From DLKC01 sp002478885 (GTDB taxonomy: Bacteria; Bacteroidota; Bacteroidia; Chitinophagales; Chitinophagaceae), in assembly GCA_046329585.1 (NCBI GenBank), contig JAXLUI010000001.1, positions 1,550,001 through 1,614,000 on the forward strand: a stretch of DNA of 64,000 nucleotides, given 5' to 3'. Under the pieces are notes generated by a model that was not told the origin of the DNA, did not search any database, and worked only from the letters and a program-made list of their open reading frames with translations. Shown here piece by piece: positions 44,502 to 53,062 of the stretch (positions within the stretch are counted from its first letter, which is position 1; every line of letters starts with the position of its first letter). Made by a program: the position numbers and the translations under genes.

Positions 44502-45407
44502 ATGTATAAAGTTTGCCTTGCTTTTAGCCTTGTTATGATGATGATCTCGTGCGGTACCCAAAAGGCCACCTCACTTACCAATGCCGACAAAGAGGAATGG
44601 GTGCCACTGTTTAACAAAAAAGATTTGAACGGTTGGGACATTAAGATCGCCGGTTTTGATCTGAATGACAATGCCTACAATACTTTTTATGTAAAAGACA
44701 GCATGCTGGTTGTTGATTACAGCAAGTATGAAAAGTTTACCCAGCAATTCGGGCACATTTATTACAAGGAACCTTTCTCGTACTATAAAGTGCACGTGGA
44801 ATACCAGTTTTATGGAAAACAATTGACAGGCGGGCCCAGTTATGCCTATTTAAACAGTGGGGTAATGTTGCATTCCCAATCAGCAGCCTCTGTTGGCAAA
44901 CAGCAAACCTTTCCTGTATCGCTTGAATTGCAGTTGCTCGCATGTGATTCGGTTATAAAAAATCATACGGGCAATCTCTGCACACCGGGTACCATTGTTA
45001 GCATGAACGGAAAGATAAGGCCTGATCATTGCATTGATTCAAATTCACCATATTATGACCAGGGTGACTGGGTTGCGGCAGAAGCCGTAGTTTATGGGGA
45101 TTCACTGATTCATCACCTCATCGATGGCGATACGGTGCTGACTTATGAGAAGCCGATGATTGCGGGTGATTTTGTAAACAGTGCTTTCACTTTTACCAGT
45201 GGGGGTTTTGGTGCCGACTCTATAAAATGGATCCAAAATAAAAACATGGCCCTAAGTTCAGGATATATCGCCCTTCAGGCGGAGAGCCACCCGATACGTT
45301 TCAGAAAGGTTGAACTTTTGAATCTCGAAGGGTGCATGGATAAGACTGCCCTGAATTATAAATCGTATTATGTGAAGGCAGATAATTCAAAATGCAGGTA
45401 TAAATAA
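44502..45407 (+). CDS. DUF1080 (3-keto-disaccharide hydrolase-like) lipoprotein
   Basis: A 301-residue lipoprotein: MYKVCLAFSLVMMMISCGTQ has a lipobox ending at Cys17. The body is a DUF1080 concanavalin-like fold: EEWVPLFNKKDLNGWDIKI, NTFYVKDSMLVVDY, SYYKVHVEYQFYG, LNSGVMLHSQS and PIRFRKVELLNLEG. Characterised relatives hydrolyse 3-keto-glucosides and bind glycans. A C-terminal Cys-containing tail (MDKTALNYKSYYVKADNSKC) resembles small Ca-binding-like EGF/thrombospondin-type ends. The gene is divergent from the TonB-plug gene. Confidence 0.87.
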   Translation: MYKVCLAFSLVMMMISCGTQKATSLTNADKEEWVPLFNKKDLNGWDIKIAGFDLNDNAYNTFYVKDSMLVVDYSKYEKFTQQFGHIYYKEPFSYYKVHVEYQFYGKQLTGGPSYAYLNSGVMLHSQSAASVGKQQTFPVSLELQLLACDSVIKNHTGNLCTPGTIVSMNGKIRPDHCIDSNSPYYDQGDWVAAEAVVYGDSLIHHLIDGDTVLTYEKPMIAGDFVNSAFTFTSGGFGADSIKWIQNKNMALSSGYIALQAESHPIRFRKVELLNLEGCMDKTALNYKSYYVKADNSKCRYK

Positions 45408-45475
45408 GGCTTTACAAAACTCTTGCCCGGAACTGAAGGCAAAACAAATTGCGTTTGTTGCGTGCAGTTGTTGGT

Positions 45476-45532
45476 GTACAAGCGTGCGACGCAACGATGC
45501 CTGATAGCTTTACCAAAGCCCGTTACAAAAAA
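45476..45532 (+). repeat. DIR, type A, copy 17
   Basis: GTACAAGCGTGCGACGCAAC, GATGCC and the tail AAAGCCCGTTACAAAAAAC. Complete 57-bp copy between two plus-strand genes. Confidence 0.88.
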
Positions 45533-45590
45533 CTGATTTTAAAAACCGACTTCAAAATAACAATTGACCAACACCGTAAATTGATAGTCT

Positions 45591-46049
45591 ATGCGTAAGA
45601 TAATTTATTCCAGCATTGCCTGTTTATGGCTATTGACTGCCAATGCGCAAAATGGCAACACGGTTTATGACAAGAGGCTTGCTGATTCACTGGGTAGTGA
45701 TGAATACGGTATGAAGATGTATTCGCTCGTAATCCTGAAAACGGGAAGCAACAATACCACAGACCAGTCGTTGATCGACAGCTTATTTAACGGGCACATG
45801 CAGAATATTGGCCGTCTTGCCAAAGAGGGGAAACTGGTTGTTGCGGGACCTTTGCAGAAGAATGACAAAAGTTACCGTGGCATTTTTATTTTAAATGTAA
45901 AAACTGCGGAAGAGGCTAAAGCATTGTTGGAAACGGATCCTGCTGTAAAATCAAAATTGCTGGATGCCGAAATATATGGATGGTACGGATCGGCGGCTTT
46001 GCCTTTGTACCTGCCTTATCATGAAAAAGTACAGAAGAGCAAATTTTGA
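45591..46049 (+). CDS. Exported YciI-like protein
   Basis: A 152-residue protein. MRKIIYSSIACLWLLTANAQ is a signal peptide, so this is an exported version of the YCII ferredoxin-like fold. YciI signatures: MKMYSLVILKTGSNN, HMQNIGRLAKEGKLVVAGPL, IFILNVKTAEEAKALLETDP and the DAEIYGWYGSA end. Cytosolic YciI proteins are putative metal-dependent or decarboxylase-like enzymes; the active His-Asp pair is partly present (GHMQNIGRL). Function is unknown. Confidence 0.85.
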   Translation: MRKIIYSSIACLWLLTANAQNGNTVYDKRLADSLGSDEYGMKMYSLVILKTGSNNTTDQSLIDSLFNGHMQNIGRLAKEGKLVVAGPLQKNDKSYRGIFILNVKTAEEAKALLETDPAVKSKLLDAEIYGWYGSAALPLYLPYHEKVQKSKF

Positions 46050-46093
46050 CTTTGCTGATGCGCGCCATCCATAAGATATTCGTAGTTGGTAAA

Positions 46094-46540
46094 TCAGTTG
46101 ACCAGTTTCACGTTAGTTGCGCTGGCGCCTTTTGGCCCCATTTCAACTTCGAAACTTACTTTATTGCCTTCCCTTATACTTTCGGTGAGGGAATTGATGT
46201 GTACAAAAACGCTTTCCTGTGTTTCGAGGTCTTTGATAAAGCCGTAACCTTTGGCATCGTTGAAGAAACTAACGATACCTTTCCGGATAAGATCTTCGGG
46301 ATTTACGGGTGCCTGCTTTGGAACGCCTATTTCAATATCTTCGGCGTTGATCGTAATCTTTTTCCGTGGATCGGGAGGTTGTGAAGAAAGGTTACCATTC
46401 TCGTCGAGGTAGGCGAGCATGCTTTCAAAATTGTTATCTTTCTTACTGTTTTCTTTTCTTTCCAGCTTTTTTTCGGCTTTCTCTTTCCTGATTTGCTGTT
46501 TTTTCTTTTCTCTTTCTTTTTTATTCCAGGTTTCTGCCAT
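46094..46540 (-). CDS. Cold-shock-domain protein with a charged N-terminal extension
   Basis: A 148-residue protein. Residues 1-85 are very Lys/Glu-rich (ETWNKKEREKKKQQIRKEKA, EKKLERKENSKKD), and 85-148 are a cold-shock domain with RNP1-like KGYGFIKD and RNP2 VFVHINSL followed by VSFEVEMGPKGASATNV. It should bind single-stranded RNA or DNA as a chaperone. The frame is open upstream to 46705, but MAETWNKK at 46538-46540 is the natural start. This long-tailed CSD form is common in Bacteroidota. Confidence 0.88.
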   Translation of the reverse strand: MAETWNKKEREKKKQQIRKEKAEKKLERKENSKKDNNFESMLAYLDENGNLSSQPPDPRKKITINAEDIEIGVPKQAPVNPEDLIRKGIVSFFNDAKGYGFIKDLETQESVFVHINSLTESIREGNKVSFEVEMGPKGASATNVKLVN

Positions 46541-46719
46541 GATTTTTATTAAGTATTTAGTAAAAAGTCTTGTTTGTGTATAATAAAGGCGGGGGAAATA
46601 AACCTGGTAAAAATTGTTAGTGTTTTTAGCAGATTGCTGTAAAGGTAAGGTAATATTATTGCACCCATCTGCCAAAAAGAGCAGCTGAAATAAAGCGGAC
46701 AGCATTATATGCAGCAGGA

Positions 46720-47181
46720 TCAGGGTTTCTGCCGCACATATTTTTCTATATTAACACGCTCCACTCCCGCTGATTCAACTTTTTCAATGCCCTGCTGAAC
46801 CAGCGTATCATTTGTAATGGTAACGGTAAAATGAAAGTCGTTACCCTCCCACTGCCGGTCGCTGCAATATTCAAGGTGTTCTGTATACGATGAATCTTTT
46901 AATTCATATTTTCCACCGCCGGAGGTATAAAATGCTGCAGAGTCTTTGCCTTTGGTAAGATCATGACCCATAAAAGCAAAATGCGTTGCGTTGATCACTT
47001 TAATAAACGAGCGGCCGGTGCTGTAGTCTGTAACGGTGGTGTCGGATTTTTCTATCAACGTTCCGGTAACCAGTCTCCATGTTCCTTCAATCGGAAGTTT
47101 TGTTTTTTGTTCACTCATTGTTTCAGGGCCGTTACAACCAGCAACCAAGGCCGCTACAGCTATACATGTAAAGATTTTCAT
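46720..47181 (-). CDS. Lipocalin-like lipoprotein of unknown function
   Basis: A 153-residue lipoprotein: MKIFTCIAVAALVAGCNG has a lipobox ending at Cys16. The mature part starts KLPIEGTWRLVTGTLIEK, a lipocalin-like opening, and continues with alternating strands (HFAFMGHDLTKGKDSA, GGGKYELKDSSYTEHLEYC). It likely binds a small ligand or acts structurally; substrate unknown. Confidence 0.75.
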   Translation of the reverse strand: MKIFTCIAVAALVAGCNGPETMSEQKTKLPIEGTWRLVTGTLIEKSDTTVTDYSTGRSFIKVINATHFAFMGHDLTKGKDSAAFYTSGGGKYELKDSSYTEHLEYCSDRQWEGNDFHFTVTITNDTLVQQGIEKVESAGVERVNIEKYVRQKP

Positions 47182-47453
47182 GTGGTTTTGTTTTACTATT
47201 TACTGCAAATTATGGAAATATCGCTGCTGTATAGAGAAGAAACATACCGGGCAATTATTCTTTTACCATATGTTATTATTTGATACCCATATGGCTATTT
47301 CCAGTGCGTGATGAAGTGACAGGCAGGTATTGTATAAGCGCTGTAGTACTTGTTCTACGATGGCATTTAAAAGGTCGACAATAAAAACGATTATTCTATT
47401 ATTCGGTGATTCGTAAATATTTACTTATTTTATGCCCTAAATCTAATACTTCC

Positions 47454-47897
47454 ATGAAAAGTTGTCTCCTCCTCACCACACTGATTATTATCATTGCTAC
47501 AGGTTGTACCAAAATTGTTGCCGGACCTACGGAAGTGATCGGCCCAGAGTTAACATATACAGATCGCGCAATAGTTACTGTTGGTGACGCGATTACCAAC
47601 GTTACGGTTTATCCTCCGTTCAGCACTGCCCAGGATAATCACATGAACTTTCTGAATCCAAGTATTTCTGCCTTACAGATTTATGCATCGTGGAAAACGA
47701 TCAATGACAGTGGCCAGGAAGTGGAAATAGGCAGCGTAGTTCAAACCACGGCCAATATTGCCGCAACCGTTATGCATGGCTTTGGCAACTGCACTGTTGA
47801 ACTCTACCAGAACGAAGAAATATCGCATTATACCGACGGCACTTCAACCCATCGCCCGGTAGGCGCCCAGTATTATGTGATTGTAAAAGCTGAATAG
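47454..47897 (+). CDS. Lipoprotein of unknown function
   Basis: A 147-residue lipoprotein; MKSCLLLTTLIIIIATGCTK has the lipobox ATGC. The frame reaches 47406, but the ATG at 47454 directly begins the signal. The mature part is beta-rich (RAIVTVGDAITNVTVYP, VQTTANIAATVMHGFGNCTV) and not assigned to a family. It is followed by a DIR fragment and then the convergent T9SS gene. Confidence 0.7.
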   Translation: MKSCLLLTTLIIIIATGCTKIVAGPTEVIGPELTYTDRAIVTVGDAITNVTVYPPFSTAQDNHMNFLNPSISALQIYASWKTINDSGQEVEIGSVVQTTANIAATVMHGFGNCTVELYQNEEISHYTDGTSTHRPVGAQYYVIVKAE

Positions 47898-47974
47898 CAC
47901 TACCGATTGCTTCTGCATTACGTTTCGGTTTATGCAACCAACAGCGATTTGTAAAACTTTGCTGCGTAGCAATA

Positions 47975-48007
47975 TACAGCAAAAGAGTGCGACGCAAGCA
48001 AAGCCAA
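47975..48007 (+). repeat. DIR, type A, copy 18 (short)
   Basis: ACAGCAAAAGAGTGCGACGC followed by AAGCAAAGCC. The core (47985-47997) is intact but the tail is missing or replaced. Confidence 0.7.
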
Positions 48008-48044
48008 ATAGTAGTCCAGATGATGGGAACACCTGACCCGCCTG

Positions 48045-49646
48045 CTATCTTATAAGCGTTACAACACCCCTTGCCGTTCTTGAAATGTTGTTGATGGTTT
48101 TATACTGTACTGTATAAACGTAAGTCCCGGTGGGCATGGCATTAGCATTGAAAAGGCCATTCCAGCCTTTGCCAACCTCCCTGCTTTCAAATATTTTCTG
48201 ACCCCAGCGGTTATAAATAACGAACAGCACTGAAGATACAGCGCAGTTGAACCTGGGCCTGAAAACATCGTTCAACCCATCGCCATTCGGTGTAAACGCT
48301 GATGGCATAAGGGTGCTGCAACCCGTGCAGTTAAACTTTCCAACCGTTGTGGTAAAACTTCTTTCGCAGCCTGTTGAATTGCGTGCAACAATTGCATAGG
48401 TTCCTGCATCTTTAATTGTTACTGAATCGGCAGCTACTCCATTAATGCTGTAAGTGATGCCTGTTAAAGCAGGTGCAAGATGCAGCATGCTGTCTTCCCT
48501 GCAAAACACCGTGTCTGAAGGAATGTGTACCGCATCGAGCATATTTGGTGCAACCAGGTAAGGCTCTGATATGCTGCACTTGCTGCTGGTTGTGATCTTT
48601 ACATTGAAGTAGCTTGCACCGGTAATATTGGCCACCTGGTATGTACCTGCTGTTGCGCCGGGAATGGCGACACTGTCCTTATACCATTGATAGCTTGCGC
48701 CTGCAATAACGGGAGCCACAAGTACGGGCTGATCGCTGCACGTACTACCGATCTGTGTTTGTATGTATTCGAATGGAAAATCTTTTGTTGGAAGCAGGTG
48801 AAGATCGTCGAGGTAGTATTGATGATAATCTAAAAAGGTGGTGCCGTCGGGGAGGTTGATAATCGGCTCAAGTATGCTGCAGTCAGGGCCAATCTCAATT
48901 ACATTTATATTAAACGGGATGTTAAGCCGCACTTTGCTTTGCACCCACTGACCGGCGCTTACCACATCAACTTTGCCAAGTAATACCCAGCCCGGGTAAT
49001 TGGCGGGGCAGCCGTTTCCAAGCACATTAACTTTACCAAATGGCACAGCATTACAATCAGCATTACCAAATACTGCCACGGTAAAAGGGAAAATATCTCC
49101 AAGAAAATTATCCCATGACCTGAACCTGCCCGCATAGAAACTTAGCGTATAATCTTCTCCCGCCTTCAGGGGCTGCGTAAGGCATTGCCCTACATAGCTT
49201 TTCGACATATCATGTTCGAGGATATTAAGATCGCTGTATGCGTCTTTTTCAATGGAAATAAAACCAGTACCATCGGGAAGGGGCAGCGCAGGTGGCATAT
49301 AATGCATTACCCGCTCAGAATCGTAGGCGCAAGCTAGGTTATGAAGATAAAATGCTTCATTGATATTAATGTAAGTACCGAATTTCCAGGCAGTGGCAAT
49401 ATCCGATTCGTTGGAGTATAAATAACTCACCGGGCAATGCGCATAAGATTCAAAAGAGGCATTTTGCAACAGGTTACCATTAACCGTGAAATGGCACTGG
49501 CAATCGGGGTCATTAATATCGGCGAGGCCATCGCCATCATCGTCTTTACCATTGTTACATATTTCCTGGCCATTACTTTTAACATACAGCAATGCACAAA
49601 TAAAAGTAAGAGCAATCAACTTTATATACTTAGCCAATCCATTCAT
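48045..49646 (-). CDS. T9SS type B secreted protein (gliding-motility-associated C-terminal domain)
   Basis: A 533-residue exported protein. Signal: MNGLAKYIKLIALTFICALL with cleavage near SNGQ. It begins with a Ca-binding-like repeat CNNGKDDDGDGLADINDPDC (thrombospondin type 3 pattern), then an adhesin-like body and Ig-like units around 320-430. The C-terminal ~85 residues, SAFTPNGDGLNDVFRPRFNC, YNRWGQKIFES and GTYVYTVQYK, form the type B sorting domain used for T9SS export and surface attachment. The chosen start is the ATG at 49644-49646. Confidence 0.9.
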   Translation of the reverse strand: MNGLAKYIKLIALTFICALLYVKSNGQEICNNGKDDDGDGLADINDPDCQCHFTVNGNLLQNASFESYAHCPVSYLYSNESDIATAWKFGTYININEAFYLHNLACAYDSERVMHYMPPALPLPDGTGFISIEKDAYSDLNILEHDMSKSYVGQCLTQPLKAGEDYTLSFYAGRFRSWDNFLGDIFPFTVAVFGNADCNAVPFGKVNVLGNGCPANYPGWVLLGKVDVVSAGQWVQSKVRLNIPFNINVIEIGPDCSILEPIINLPDGTTFLDYHQYYLDDLHLLPTKDFPFEYIQTQIGSTCSDQPVLVAPVIAGASYQWYKDSVAIPGATAGTYQVANITGASYFNVKITTSSKCSISEPYLVAPNMLDAVHIPSDTVFCREDSMLHLAPALTGITYSINGVAADSVTIKDAGTYAIVARNSTGCERSFTTTVGKFNCTGCSTLMPSAFTPNGDGLNDVFRPRFNCAVSSVLFVIYNRWGQKIFESREVGKGWNGLFNANAMPTGTYVYTVQYKTINNISRTARGVVTLIR

Positions 49647-49760
49647 TAACAGCAATATTTATCCGGCGCCGGTTCGTTCTTTAATTTTTGAAAAGTTACT
49701 TATAAAACAGTTACCGCGCAATGTTTGTGAATGTGCCGGTTCAAATAAAGGCAATACCTG

Positions 49761-49816
49761 TTTTTGTACCCAGCAGCGGTGCCGCGTGGCGGCCACTGTT
49801 GCGTCGCACTCTTCAG
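49761..49816 (-). repeat. DIR, type A, copy 19
   Basis: Plus strand TTTTTGTACCCAGCAGC (tail), GCGGCCACTGTTGCG and TCGCACTCTTCAGG. The core is at 49798-49811. One of two copies between divergent genes. Confidence 0.85.
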
Positions 49817-49884
49817 GGTTCAGGTCATGGGGCGACTCATTTTACAGCCCTGGTAAATCCCTGTCGCAAAAATGAAAATGGTTC

Positions 49885-49917
49885 GTTGGTGCATTTATCG
49901 TTCAGCCCTTACCTTTG
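49885..49917 (+). promoter_or_regulatory. Promoter of the PTPS-folE gene run
   Basis: GTTG (49885-49888), a 21-bp spacer and TACCTTTG (49910-49917) fit the Bacteroidota consensus; the first PTPS start lies 24 bp on. Confidence 0.45.
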
Positions 49918-49940
49918 CGGAAATTTTTGAATCGAGCGTA

Positions 49941-50351
49941 ATGATTTATCTCACGAGGTTAGAACATTTTAATGCAGCGCACAAGCTCTACAATCCCAGC
50001 TGGAGCCGCGAAAAGAATGAAGAAGTTTTTGGTGTTTGTGCCAATGAAAACTGGCATGGGCACAACTTCGACCTCTTTGTAACCGTAAAGGGCGATCCCG
50101 ATCCGGAAACAGGATTTGTGATGGATGTAAAAAAACTAAAAGTGCTCATCAAAGAACACGTAATAAAAAAGGTTGACCATAAAAACCTTAACCTTGATGT
50201 TGATTTTCTGCGGAATAAAATGTGCAGCACAGAAAACCTGGCCATCGGCATCTGGCAGCAACTTGAACCCCATCTTCCCCAAAATGTACAGTTACATTGT
50301 ATCAAACTTTATGAAACGCCAAGAATCTATGTAGAATATTTTGGCAGTTGA
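49941..50351 (+). CDS. 6-pyruvoyl-tetrahydropterin synthase / QueD-family protein (first of two)
   Basis: A 136-residue T-fold pterin enzyme acting on 7,8-dihydroneopterin triphosphate. MIYLTRLEHFNAAHKLYNPS gives the first zinc His; FGVCANENWHGHNFDL carries the catalytic Cys and the other zinc His in the C-x5-HGH form typical of PTPS (PTPS-II) rather than the C-x3-HGH form of E. coli QueD. VDHKNLNLDVDFL and CSTENLAIGIW, ETPRIYVEYF match the eukaryote-like PTPS end. The frame extends upstream to 49872, but the ATG at 49941 is the natural start. A paralogue and folE follow on the same strand. Confidence 0.9.
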   Translation: MIYLTRLEHFNAAHKLYNPSWSREKNEEVFGVCANENWHGHNFDLFVTVKGDPDPETGFVMDVKKLKVLIKEHVIKKVDHKNLNLDVDFLRNKMCSTENLAIGIWQQLEPHLPQNVQLHCIKLYETPRIYVEYFGS

Positions 50352-50445
50352 GAACCTTTTACAGCTTTTCCTGTTATTACTTCCATTTACCATTTAAGAA
50401 AATCCGGGAGTTCAATGGCGGAAACTTTCTTACCTTAATTTTCGT

Positions 50446-50859
50446 ATGAATAATAAAGTTGCTGTCTATCGGAAGGAACACTTTAATGCCGCACACCGTT
50501 TACACAATCCTGAATGGACAGATGAAGTGAACCAGCGCATTTTTGGCAAGTGCAATAACCCGAATTATCATGGGCACAATTACGATCTTATAGTAAAAGT
50601 TACTGGCGTACCCGATACCAGAACGGGTTATGTAATCGACATGAAAATACTCAGTGACCTTATCGAAGAAAATGTGCTTAGCCGTTTTGATCATAAGAAC
50701 CTGAACCTGGATACCGAAGAATTTAAAAACCTGAATCCTACAGCAGAAAATATCGTAATGGTTATTTACCAACTGCTGCGTGCGAAGCTTGATGAGCACC
50801 TTGACCTGCAGGTGAGGCTTTATGAAACGGAAAGGAATTTTGTTGAATATCCTGCATAG
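50446..50859 (+). CDS. 6-pyruvoyl-tetrahydropterin synthase / QueD-family protein (second of two)
   Basis: A 137-residue T-fold paralogue of the preceding gene. MNNKVAVYRKEHFNAAHRLH holds one zinc His, FGKCNNPNYHGHNYDL the catalytic Cys and the other two, again in the C-x5-HGH spacing. DHKNLNLDTEEF, PTAENIVMVIYQLL and ETERNFVEYP complete the fold. Two neighbouring PTPS copies beside folE may split duties between queuosine (6-carboxytetrahydropterin) and another pterin. Which copy does which cannot be told. Confidence 0.9.
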   Translation: MNNKVAVYRKEHFNAAHRLHNPEWTDEVNQRIFGKCNNPNYHGHNYDLIVKVTGVPDTRTGYVIDMKILSDLIEENVLSRFDHKNLNLDTEEFKNLNPTAENIVMVIYQLLRAKLDEHLDLQVRLYETERNFVEYPA

Positions 50860-50880
50860 CGTTTGCTACATAAAGAACAA

Positions 50881-50962
50881 AGTACCCAAGTGGGCGATGC
50901 CGGATAAGCTGACACTGTATCGCAGCAGGCGATGACAAAAAAACAAACAGCCTGGCTAATAA
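50881..50962 (+). repeat. DIR-related repeat, type C, copy 3
   Basis: AGTACCCAAGTGGGCGATGC, then the imperfect palindrome GCCGGATAAGCTGACAC, TATCGCAGCAGGCGATG and the tail AGCCTGGCTAATAAAG. It lies between the second PTPS gene and folE. Confidence 0.65.
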
Positions 50963-50978
50963 AGTAAACTATTGAAAA

Positions 50979-51575
50979 ATGGCATATCTTAAAAAAGAGG
51001 AATACGATGAGCAAGCCACCTTGGGTCTTGCGGAAAATTATAAGCAGGTGCTTGGCCTGCTCGGCGAAGATCCGGAACGTGAGGGCCTTTTGAAAACGCC
51101 TGAGCGTGTGGCAAAAGCGATGCAATATCTTACTCAGGGCTATCATATGAATGCGATCGACATTATTAATTCGGCGAAGTTCCACGAGAATGTAAGCGAG
51201 ATGGTAATTGTAAAGGACATTGAATTGTATAGCATGTGCGAACATCATATGTTGCCTTTTATTGGCAAAGCACATATTGCCTATATTCCAAACGGTTGGA
51301 TCACCGGTCTCAGCAAATTGGCGCGTGTGGTAGATGTATACTCACGCAGACTGCAGGTGCAGGAACGGTTGACGGTGCAGATAATGGATGCCATCCGTGA
51401 AAGCCTTAACCCGCTTGGTGTTGCTGTGGTGATTGAAGCTAAGCACTTGTGTATGATGATGCGTGGCGTGCAAAAGCAAAATTCCGTTACAACTACTTCG
51501 GCATTTTTCGGTGAGTTTGAAAAAGACAAAACGCGCAGTGAATTTTTAAAATTGATCACCGCCAACTTAATTTAG
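50979..51575 (+). CDS. folE: GTP cyclohydrolase I
   Basis: A 198-residue zinc enzyme converting GTP to 7,8-dihydroneopterin triphosphate, the shared entry to folate, queuosine and biopterin-like routes. Signatures: DPEREGLLKTPERVAKAM, SMCEHHMLPFIGKAHIAYIP (zinc Cys and catalytic His), GLSKLARVVDVYSRRLQVQE, HLCMMMRGVQKQNS (second zinc Cys). Full family length. It is downstream of the two PTPS genes, which use its product, and is followed by a terminator that overlaps the fabD promoter. Confidence 0.97.
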   Translation: MAYLKKEEYDEQATLGLAENYKQVLGLLGEDPEREGLLKTPERVAKAMQYLTQGYHMNAIDIINSAKFHENVSEMVIVKDIELYSMCEHHMLPFIGKAHIAYIPNGWITGLSKLARVVDVYSRRLQVQERLTVQIMDAIRESLNPLGVAVVIEAKHLCMMMRGVQKQNSVTTTSAFFGEFEKDKTRSEFLKLITANLI

Positions 51576-51631
51576 TTTGCCGATGCTTTTCAGCCCTGCA
51601 ATGGCTGTGTAAAAATGTAGTGGTTACACAT

Positions 51632-51674
51632 AAAAGGTTTGTTTGGAATAAATCCGGGCAAACCTTTTATTTTT
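51632..51674 (+). terminator. Terminator of folE
   Basis: AAAAGGTTTG (51632-51641) and CAAACCTTTT (51659-51668) form a perfect 10-bp stem followed by ATTTTT, 56 bp after the folE stop. Confidence 0.75.
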
Positions 51675-51675
51675 G
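51642..51675 (+). promoter_or_regulatory. Promoter of fabD embedded in the folE terminator
   Basis: TTTG (51642-51645), a 22-bp spacer and TATTTTTG (51668-51675) match the Bacteroidota consensus exactly at the -7 element. The two boxes lie in the loop and U-run of the folE terminator, 18 bp before the fabD ATG. Confidence 0.5.
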
Positions 51676-51693
51676 AGCCCTTAAATAATCACC

Positions 51694-52587
51694 ATGAGTA
51701 AACATGCCTATGTATTTCCAGGCCAGGGCGCACAGTTCAGTGGAATGGGAAAAATGTTGTACGAAACAAACGAAACTGCCAAAGCATTATTTGAACAGGC
51801 AAATGAAATTCTCGGCTTTAGTATAAGCGATATCATGTTCACCGGTAGCGATGAGGCATTGAAACAAACCAATGTAACACAGCCTGCCGTTTTCCTGCAT
51901 TCCGTTATTGCATATAAAACCATTGAAAACGCTGTCCCCGATATGGTTGCGGGCCATTCACTTGGTGAATTTTCTGCACTTGTTGCCAACAATACCTTAA
52001 GTTTCGAAGACGCTTTGATGTTGGTAAGCATAAGAGCGCGGGCCATGCAGAAAGCATGTGAAATGAATCCCTCAACAATGGCAGCGGTGCTTTCACTCGC
52101 TGATGAAAAGGTAGAAGAAATTTGCAGACAAGTTGAAAATGAAACAGGAGAAATCGTTGTGCCGGCCAATTACAATTGTCCGGGCCAACTCGTAATAAGC
52201 GGCTCTGTTAAAGGCATTGAAACAGCCTGTGAAAGAATGAAAGCAGCCGGCGCAAAACGGGCACTGGTATTACCGGTTGGTGGCGCATTTCATTCGCCTT
52301 TGATGGCTCCGGCAAAAGAAGAACTTGCAGCTGCTATATTGTCAACACCGTTCAATACACCATCGTGCCCTGTGTACCAGAACGTGGCTGCGAAGGCGGT
52401 TTCATCTGCAGAGGAAATAAAGCAAAACCTCATCGACCAATTAACAGGTGCTGTTAAATGGACACAGTGTGTGCAGGCAATGGTTGCAGACGGTGCAACA
52501 AATTTTACAGAAGCCGGTCCCGGAAAAGTGTTGCAGGGCCTTATCAATAAAATTCACAAAGAGGCATTAACGAATGGAGTAAGCTAG
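51694..52587 (+). CDS. fabD: Malonyl-CoA:ACP transacylase
   Basis: A 297-residue enzyme that loads malonyl groups onto acyl carrier protein for fatty acid synthesis. YVFPGQGAQFSGMGK at the N-terminus, the nucleophile Ser in GHSLGEFSA near residue 90, Arg in ISIRARAMQ-type SIRARAMQKA, and the catalytic His in VGGAFHSPLM near residue 200 are all present. Full length. It has its own promoter in the folE terminator and its own terminator downstream, so it is a single-gene unit. Confidence 0.96.
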   Translation: MSKHAYVFPGQGAQFSGMGKMLYETNETAKALFEQANEILGFSISDIMFTGSDEALKQTNVTQPAVFLHSVIAYKTIENAVPDMVAGHSLGEFSALVANNTLSFEDALMLVSIRARAMQKACEMNPSTMAAVLSLADEKVEEICRQVENETGEIVVPANYNCPGQLVISGSVKGIETACERMKAAGAKRALVLPVGGAFHSPLMAPAKEELAAAILSTPFNTPSCPVYQNVAAKAVSSAEEIKQNLIDQLTGAVKWTQCVQAMVADGATNFTEAGPGKVLQGLINKIHKEALTNGVS

Positions 52588-52608
52588 TATGGCTGAACCG
52601 CTTTATTG

Positions 52609-52640
52609 AAAGGGATTGTGTTAATGCAATCCCTTTTTTT
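52609..52640 (+). terminator. Terminator of fabD
   Basis: AAAGGGATTG (52609-52618) and CAATCCCTTT (52627-52636) form a perfect 10-bp stem followed by a T-run to 52640. Confidence 0.9.
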
Positions 52641-52808
52641 ATAACAGTGCGGAAGCGTTTTTCTGTTTATGGTTCAAAATCAGCTATAATAGTGCTTAAG
52701 CGCATTTTAACAACATACGGCAGCAGCCTTAATTTTCGAAAAAAACAGCGGCAATTCTTACAGTTTATCATTTATAATACTATATTCGGTTAACAAAATC
52801 CGATATGT

Positions 52809-52979
52809 ATGAAAGAAGAAAACTCCACGTATTTCTCTTCACTATTTCTTTATTCCGGGCTTTTAATGTTTTACCAGGTTAAAACGGAAACGTTTGATGA
52901 CCTGCTGATGTTGGATGATGAAAGGCTCGACAAATCAAAGTTGTTTTTTCCTTTGGAGATAGGGTTACAACACGACTGA
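52809..52979 (+). CDS. Possible 56-residue small protein
   Basis: An open frame of 56 codons starting ATGAAAGAAGAAAACTCC: MKEENSTYFSSLFLYSGLLM then FYQVKTETFDDLLMLDDERL and an acidic/polar end FFPLEIGLQHD. No family is recognised. Codon use looks coding-like, and a strong terminator lies 84 bp downstream while the fabD terminator isolates it from upstream transcription, so something in 52640-53092 is transcribed. A TATATTCG-like box lies about 30 bp before the ATG. An sRNA instead of a protein is possible. Confidence 0.45.
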   Translation: MKEENSTYFSSLFLYSGLLMFYQVKTETFDDLLMLDDERLDKSKLFFPLEIGLQHD

Positions 52980-53062
52980 TCAGCCAAGGGTTTTACAGTA
53001 AGAATTTGTAATCCGGAACAATGAAATCACTTCAGCACTAAGCTTGTTTTATATAAACAGGT

